DNA from: a virus
Virus record (IMG/VR): IMGVR_UViG_3300024255_000956
Coordinates: 1-23,414 of that record
Length of the DNA: 23,414 nt
Reading direction: 5' to 3' (one strand)
Both the position numbers and the translations under genes were made by a program. The notes beneath the pieces were generated by a model that saw only the letters and a program-made list of their open reading frames with translations, was not told where the DNA came from and made no database searches. The stretch's first letter is position 1. Each line of letters opens with the position of its first letter. Positions 21,067-23,414 of the stretch are shown here, in pieces.

Positions 21067-22101
21067 TTAAGATTCAGTAGAACGGTTTCTAATCATTGCC
21101 AAAATATCTTCAGTAGAACTGTTGCCGTTGCTGGCAGAAGCATTTTCCTCTACTGGAGTACTTGGAGTTGGATTAGATACACTTTGCACTACGGCTTCAT
21201 TACTAGTTTCAGAGGCTACGGATTCTTCGCTAGTAGATGAACTTGTTGTAGGAGTTGCTGGTGCAGGTGCTGGAGCCTGTGCAGGTGCTGATGCAGTTTG
21301 AACACTAGTTGTATTCAATTGCATTCCTGCTGGCTTGTAAAAACTACCCCATCTCTCTGGATCGTATAGTTCTCCATTAACACTTGCCTCAAACATTTCC
21401 TTGATAACTTGTAGTTCTTGGTCTCCTGGTTGCTTAGGTAAGAACGATTTTAAATCGTGTAAACCGTGTGTATCAACAGCAGATAGTTCTTCTTCTGTTA
21501 GAGCAGATTCTTTTCTTGCCCATTTAGAAGTACTGTAGTCTGCATATTGACCTTTGGTTGTTTTTGATAAACGGAAGTCTGTTCCATTTACATAATCTGT
21601 TGGAATGTTTTCCATATCTGGATCCATTAGTGCACCTTTGATAATATTAAATATCTGTGGTCCAATAATAAATCTTCTAATTGGATTCTCTGGTTTAGTA
21701 TCTTCTTGTAAAGCATCTTCTTTCACAAATCCTTGAAAGATATAACTTTTCTTTTTCCAATACTTTCTACCCATATCTTCTAGACTTGGATCTTTGAACC
21801 AAGGTCTAACTTCCTGTAGTACTGGACATTGTCCACCATACATTTCTACGCACGGTACTTGTACGATAACGGGTCTGGAGTCTCCTCCTTTTATACCAGG
21901 GAATGGTAATCTAATCATTAACCTTTCTGTCCAGAACAAAATGTTGTCCGGGTCATTGTCAGGTAAAAATCTTAGTGTTGTGGACTGACCTTCTGCGATA
22001 TTCCAGAACGGATATACTGCGTTGTCCATTTGTGAGTTGCTACCGCCTGGTTTTGATTCCATCGATGCTAACTTTTGTCTTATTTCAGCCAATGTTGCCA
22101 T
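21067..22101 (-). CDS. 32: Single-stranded DNA-binding protein, gp32-like
   Basis: This 344-residue protein sits directly upstream of uvsX. The N-terminal helix (M-A-T-L-A-E-I-R-Q-K-L) could mediate cooperative binding. A beta-rich core (about 28-240) starts N-I-A-E-G-Q-S-T-T-L-R-F-L-P-D, the OB-fold entry strand typical of marine gp32 proteins. Only C84 and C92 stand near a possible zinc site, so the T4 zinc ligand set is not evident. A long Ala/Pro/Ser/Thr linker (about 265-325) ends in a short acidic helix (S-T-E-D-I-L-A-M-I-R-N-R) that may be the partner-binding tip. It coats single-stranded DNA and binds UvsX, UvsY and polymerase. A consensus promoter, a possible late promoter and a leader hairpin precede it, and AGGAG lies nine bases before the ATG. 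Confidence 0.88.
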   Translation of the reverse strand: MATLAEIRQKLASMESKPGGSNSQMDNAVYPFWNIAEGQSTTLRFLPDNDPDNILFWTERLMIRLPFPGIKGGDSRPVIVQVPCVEMYGGQCPVLQEVRPWFKDPSLEDMGRKYWKKKSYIFQGFVKEDALQEDTKPENPIRRFIIGPQIFNIIKGALMDPDMENIPTDYVNGTDFRLSKTTKGQYADYSTSKWARKESALTEEELSAVDTHGLHDLKSFLPKQPGDQELQVIKEMFEASVNGELYDPERWGSFYKPAGMQLNTTSVQTASAPAQAPAPAPATPTTSSSTSEESVASETSNEAVVQSVSNPTPSTPVEENASASNGNSSTEDILAMIRNRSTES

Positions 22102-22129
22102 AATATTTTTCTCCTATTTTGCCTTGTTT

Positions 22130-22148
22130 GTATGGAAACTTTCCATAC
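22130..22148 (-). promoter_or_regulatory. 32: Leader hairpin/palindrome upstream of gene 32
   Basis: A perfect nine-base inverted repeat around a single centre base (GTATGGAAA/TTTCCATAC) begins about four bases after the predicted transcription start of the sigma70 promoter. In RNA it could form a 5' stem-loop. In DNA it is a symmetric site that a dimeric regulator could bind. T4 gene 32 represses its own translation through a leader pseudoknot, so an analogous role is plausible but unproven. Confidence 0.6.
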
Positions 22149-22158
22149 TGTTGCCTTA

Positions 22159-22187
22159 ATTATATTGCCAAGATAGATAAATGTCAA
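22159..22187 (-). promoter_or_regulatory. Perfect sigma70 promoter of the gp32-uvsX-uvsY operon
   Basis: Minus strand: TTGACA (22187-22182), 17-base spacer, TATAAT (22164-22159), with an A/T-rich UP-like tract upstream. Both boxes and the spacing are exact consensus, so strong early transcription by host polymerase is expected. The leader to the ATG is about 50 bases. Confidence 0.94.
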
Positions 22188-22225
22188 CCTATTTTTTAAA
22201 AAAGTTTTTAATTATCTAACAGTAT

Positions 22226-22233
22226 TATTTATA
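22226..22233 (-). promoter_or_regulatory. T4-type late promoter (TATAAATA) upstream of gene 32
   Basis: The minus strand reads the exact T4 late consensus TATAAATA, overlapping the stop codon of the upstream gene and about 125 bases before the gp32 ATG. It would give a longer leader than the sigma70 promoter and allow gp32 synthesis to continue late. The region is AT-rich, so a chance match is possible. Confidence 0.5.
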
Positions 22234-23414
22234 TATCTTTAGTCAAATCTTCTATAAAATCGGTAAATTCTTTACTTTCATTTATACTTTCATTTATCTG
22301 CGAACCTTGTCCAGACATAATTTTTTTGATTGTGTTTGTTTCAAATTCGCTTAAAGATACATTATTTTTAATCTTTCTAACACTATTGAGTAGTAAGTAT
22401 TTTAGACTATCGCCTTGTACCATACTAGTCATTTCAGTTAACCATTCTGTAAGATTGGATTCTGGATTAAGTGTTCTAAAGAAACTTTTTGAAATAGCAG
22501 TTGTATCTAGTTCTTCATTTACTCTGCTTTCAAAATTTTGTTTTTGTTTATTAAATTTATTAAGTGTACCTAATACACTTTCTATTCTAGAGTCAACGAA
22601 TGTCTCTTTGAAATAATTCATTAGGTCTTCGTTGTCTTCTTCTATGATTTCGTTTTGTGAAAATACTGCAAGTTCACTTATTGCTCTGGTGTATGTTTTT
22701 GCACCTGCTAAAGATTTAAGTATGTCTCTGCTGTTACTTAAATTTTCAACTGCAAGTTTTACATACTCTTCGTTTTCTTCGTTCATTAAGTTTTTGCTCT
22801 TTACAGCATTTAAAAATTGTCTTACTGTGGATAGGTTGCCAGTCATTTCTACAATTTGCTCGCCTATTGTGTCGTGGACTTCTCCGCCATTACTCATATG
22901 ACGTGCCATTGCTCTAGCACCTATCATTGAATTTACTGGAAACTTAAATCTTTCTCCAGCACGTTCTATAAAAATCTTGCTGATGTTTCTGCTTCTAGAT
23001 CCTTTGACGTCTTCGTCTACTTCTTTCTTGTGTCTCACGACAATTTTAACGTCTTGGTCTAATGGTTGGTAACTTGTTTTTCTTGAACCTGATAATTTGC
23101 CAAAGCCTTCTTCAACTTTTTTCTTTTCCTTTTTAGGCTTATCGTGTTTATCAATTGTTTTAGTTCCAAAAGTATCTTCTATTCTGCCTTCGTCTTTCTT
23201 CTTTTTATCTTTTGCGGCTTTCTTCATTGACTCTTCTTTATCGCCGTCACCATCTAAATCTAAAAAGTCAGGCTTTGATTCTTCTGCTTTAACTCTTTTC
23301 ATCATAGCCTTATATACTTTATCTGGCGTAAACTCATTAGTAGCAGAGTTTTTTGCTTGTTCTTTTTCTCTTTTGGATCTAGGCATTGAATAATCGTCGT
23401 CTTTATCATCGGCT
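22229..23414 (-). CDS. Lys/Asp-rich phage protein, probably virion-associated (5' end beyond window)
   Basis: The frame is open to the window edge. An ATG at 23386 (MPRSKREKEQ) has no ribosome-binding site, and nine in-frame codons precede it (A-D-D-K-D-D-D-Y-S), so the true start is probably outside. At least 394 residues are present. The N-terminal 115 residues are highly charged and disordered, with F-L-D-L-D-G-D-G-D-K-E-E at 41-52 (counted from that ATG), a possible calcium-binding DxDxDG loop, followed by a lysine cluster. The remainder is helical with coiled-coil tendency (about 140-385). The composition recalls internal head or prohead-core proteins of T4-like phages, but I cannot assign it. 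It ends just before the gp32 promoters with no clear hairpin terminator. Confidence 0.72.
   Translation of the reverse strand, partial: ADDKDDDYSMPRSKREKEQAKNSATNEFTPDKVYKAMMKRVKAEESKPDFLDLDGDGDKEESMKKAAKDKKKKDEGRIEDTFGTKTIDKHDKPKKEKKKVEEGFGKLSGSRKTSYQPLDQDVKIVVRHKKEVDEDVKGSRSRNISKIFIERAGERFKFPVNSMIGARAMARHMSNGGEVHDTIGEQIVEMTGNLSTVRQFLNAVKSKNLMNEENEEYVKLAVENLSNSRDILKSLAGAKTYTRAISELAVFSQNEIIEEDNEDLMNYFKETFVDSRIESVLGTLNKFNKQKQNFESRVNEELDTTAISKSFFRTLNPESNLTEWLTEMTSMVQGDSLKYLLLNSVRKIKNNVSLSEFETNTIKKIMSGQGSQINESINESKEFTDFIEDLTKDI

Noticed and set aside
1-23414. tRNA genes, CRISPR arrays, insertion sequences, integrase or attachment sites
   Set aside because: No cloverleaf-sized gap, regularly spaced repeat, transposase or recombinase motif was seen; intergenic gaps are under 130 bases.

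Overview
The window looks like part of the genome of a strictly lytic, T4-like marine myovirus infecting an AT-rich Gram-negative host. The evidence is a compact set of overlapping genes carrying T4 core replication and recombination functions (gp32, UvsX, UvsY, UvsW, gp41 helicase, gp61 primase), T4-type late promoters (NATAAATA), host sigma70-type promoters, and a strongly AT-rich composition judged by eye. The gene content resembles pelagiphage/cyanophage relatives of T4. A SAR11-like or other AT-rich marine proteobacterial host is an inference. No integrase, tRNA, insertion sequence or CRISPR array is visible, and no gene-free stretch exceeds 300 bases.

Layout, following the dominant minus-strand direction of transcription (right to left). 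(i) 23414-22229: C-terminal part of a lysine/aspartate-rich protein, probably a virion protein. (ii) 22233-16548: a late-type TATAAATA and a perfect sigma70 promoter, then gp32 with a hairpin in its leader, uvsX, a small acidic protein, uvsY, an unknown, a complete TonB-dependent outer-membrane receptor, a ribosomal protein bL33 homologue and an unknown. (iii) 16543-15371: a sigma70-like promoter with an internal inverted repeat, an AAA+ ATPase, and an intrinsic terminator. (iv) 15367-7586: a perfect -35 promoter giving a nearly leaderless uvsW message, followed by a long chain of overlapping genes: two unknowns, a stand-alone APS-kinase-like P-loop kinase, a kinase-nucleotidyltransferase fusion, a MazG-like pyrophosphohydrolase, S-adenosylmethionine synthetase, adenine phosphoribosyltransferase, a small Zn-ribbon protein, a protein vaguely like a clamp-loader small subunit, a zinc-finger protein, and a 189-residue protein that keeps the active-site motifs of DnaE polymerases. 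(v) 7602-6332: one plus-strand gene and one minus-strand structural gene driven by back-to-back late promoters. (vi) 6328-3928: a perfect sigma70 promoter whose predicted start point is the primase ATG, then gp61 and gp41. (vii) 3922-1: a late promoter and late genes: a small protein, a 657-residue unknown, a ligase-fold (DUF6267-like) protein and the start of a 2OG-Fe(II) oxygenase.

How it fits together: gp32/UvsX/UvsY/UvsW and gp41/gp61 form the T4-style recombination-dependent replication machine. MetK, APRT, MazG and the kinase/nucleotidyltransferase pair look like a cofactor and nucleotide salvage block co-expressed with replication. The TonB receptor and bL33 are host-type genes in the same transcription unit as gp32-UvsX-UvsY, which suggests early expression. 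The most unusual items are the phage-borne TonB-dependent receptor, the bL33 homologue, the miniature DnaE-like protein, the metK-apt-mazG block, and repeated predictions of leaderless transcripts from near-perfect promoters.
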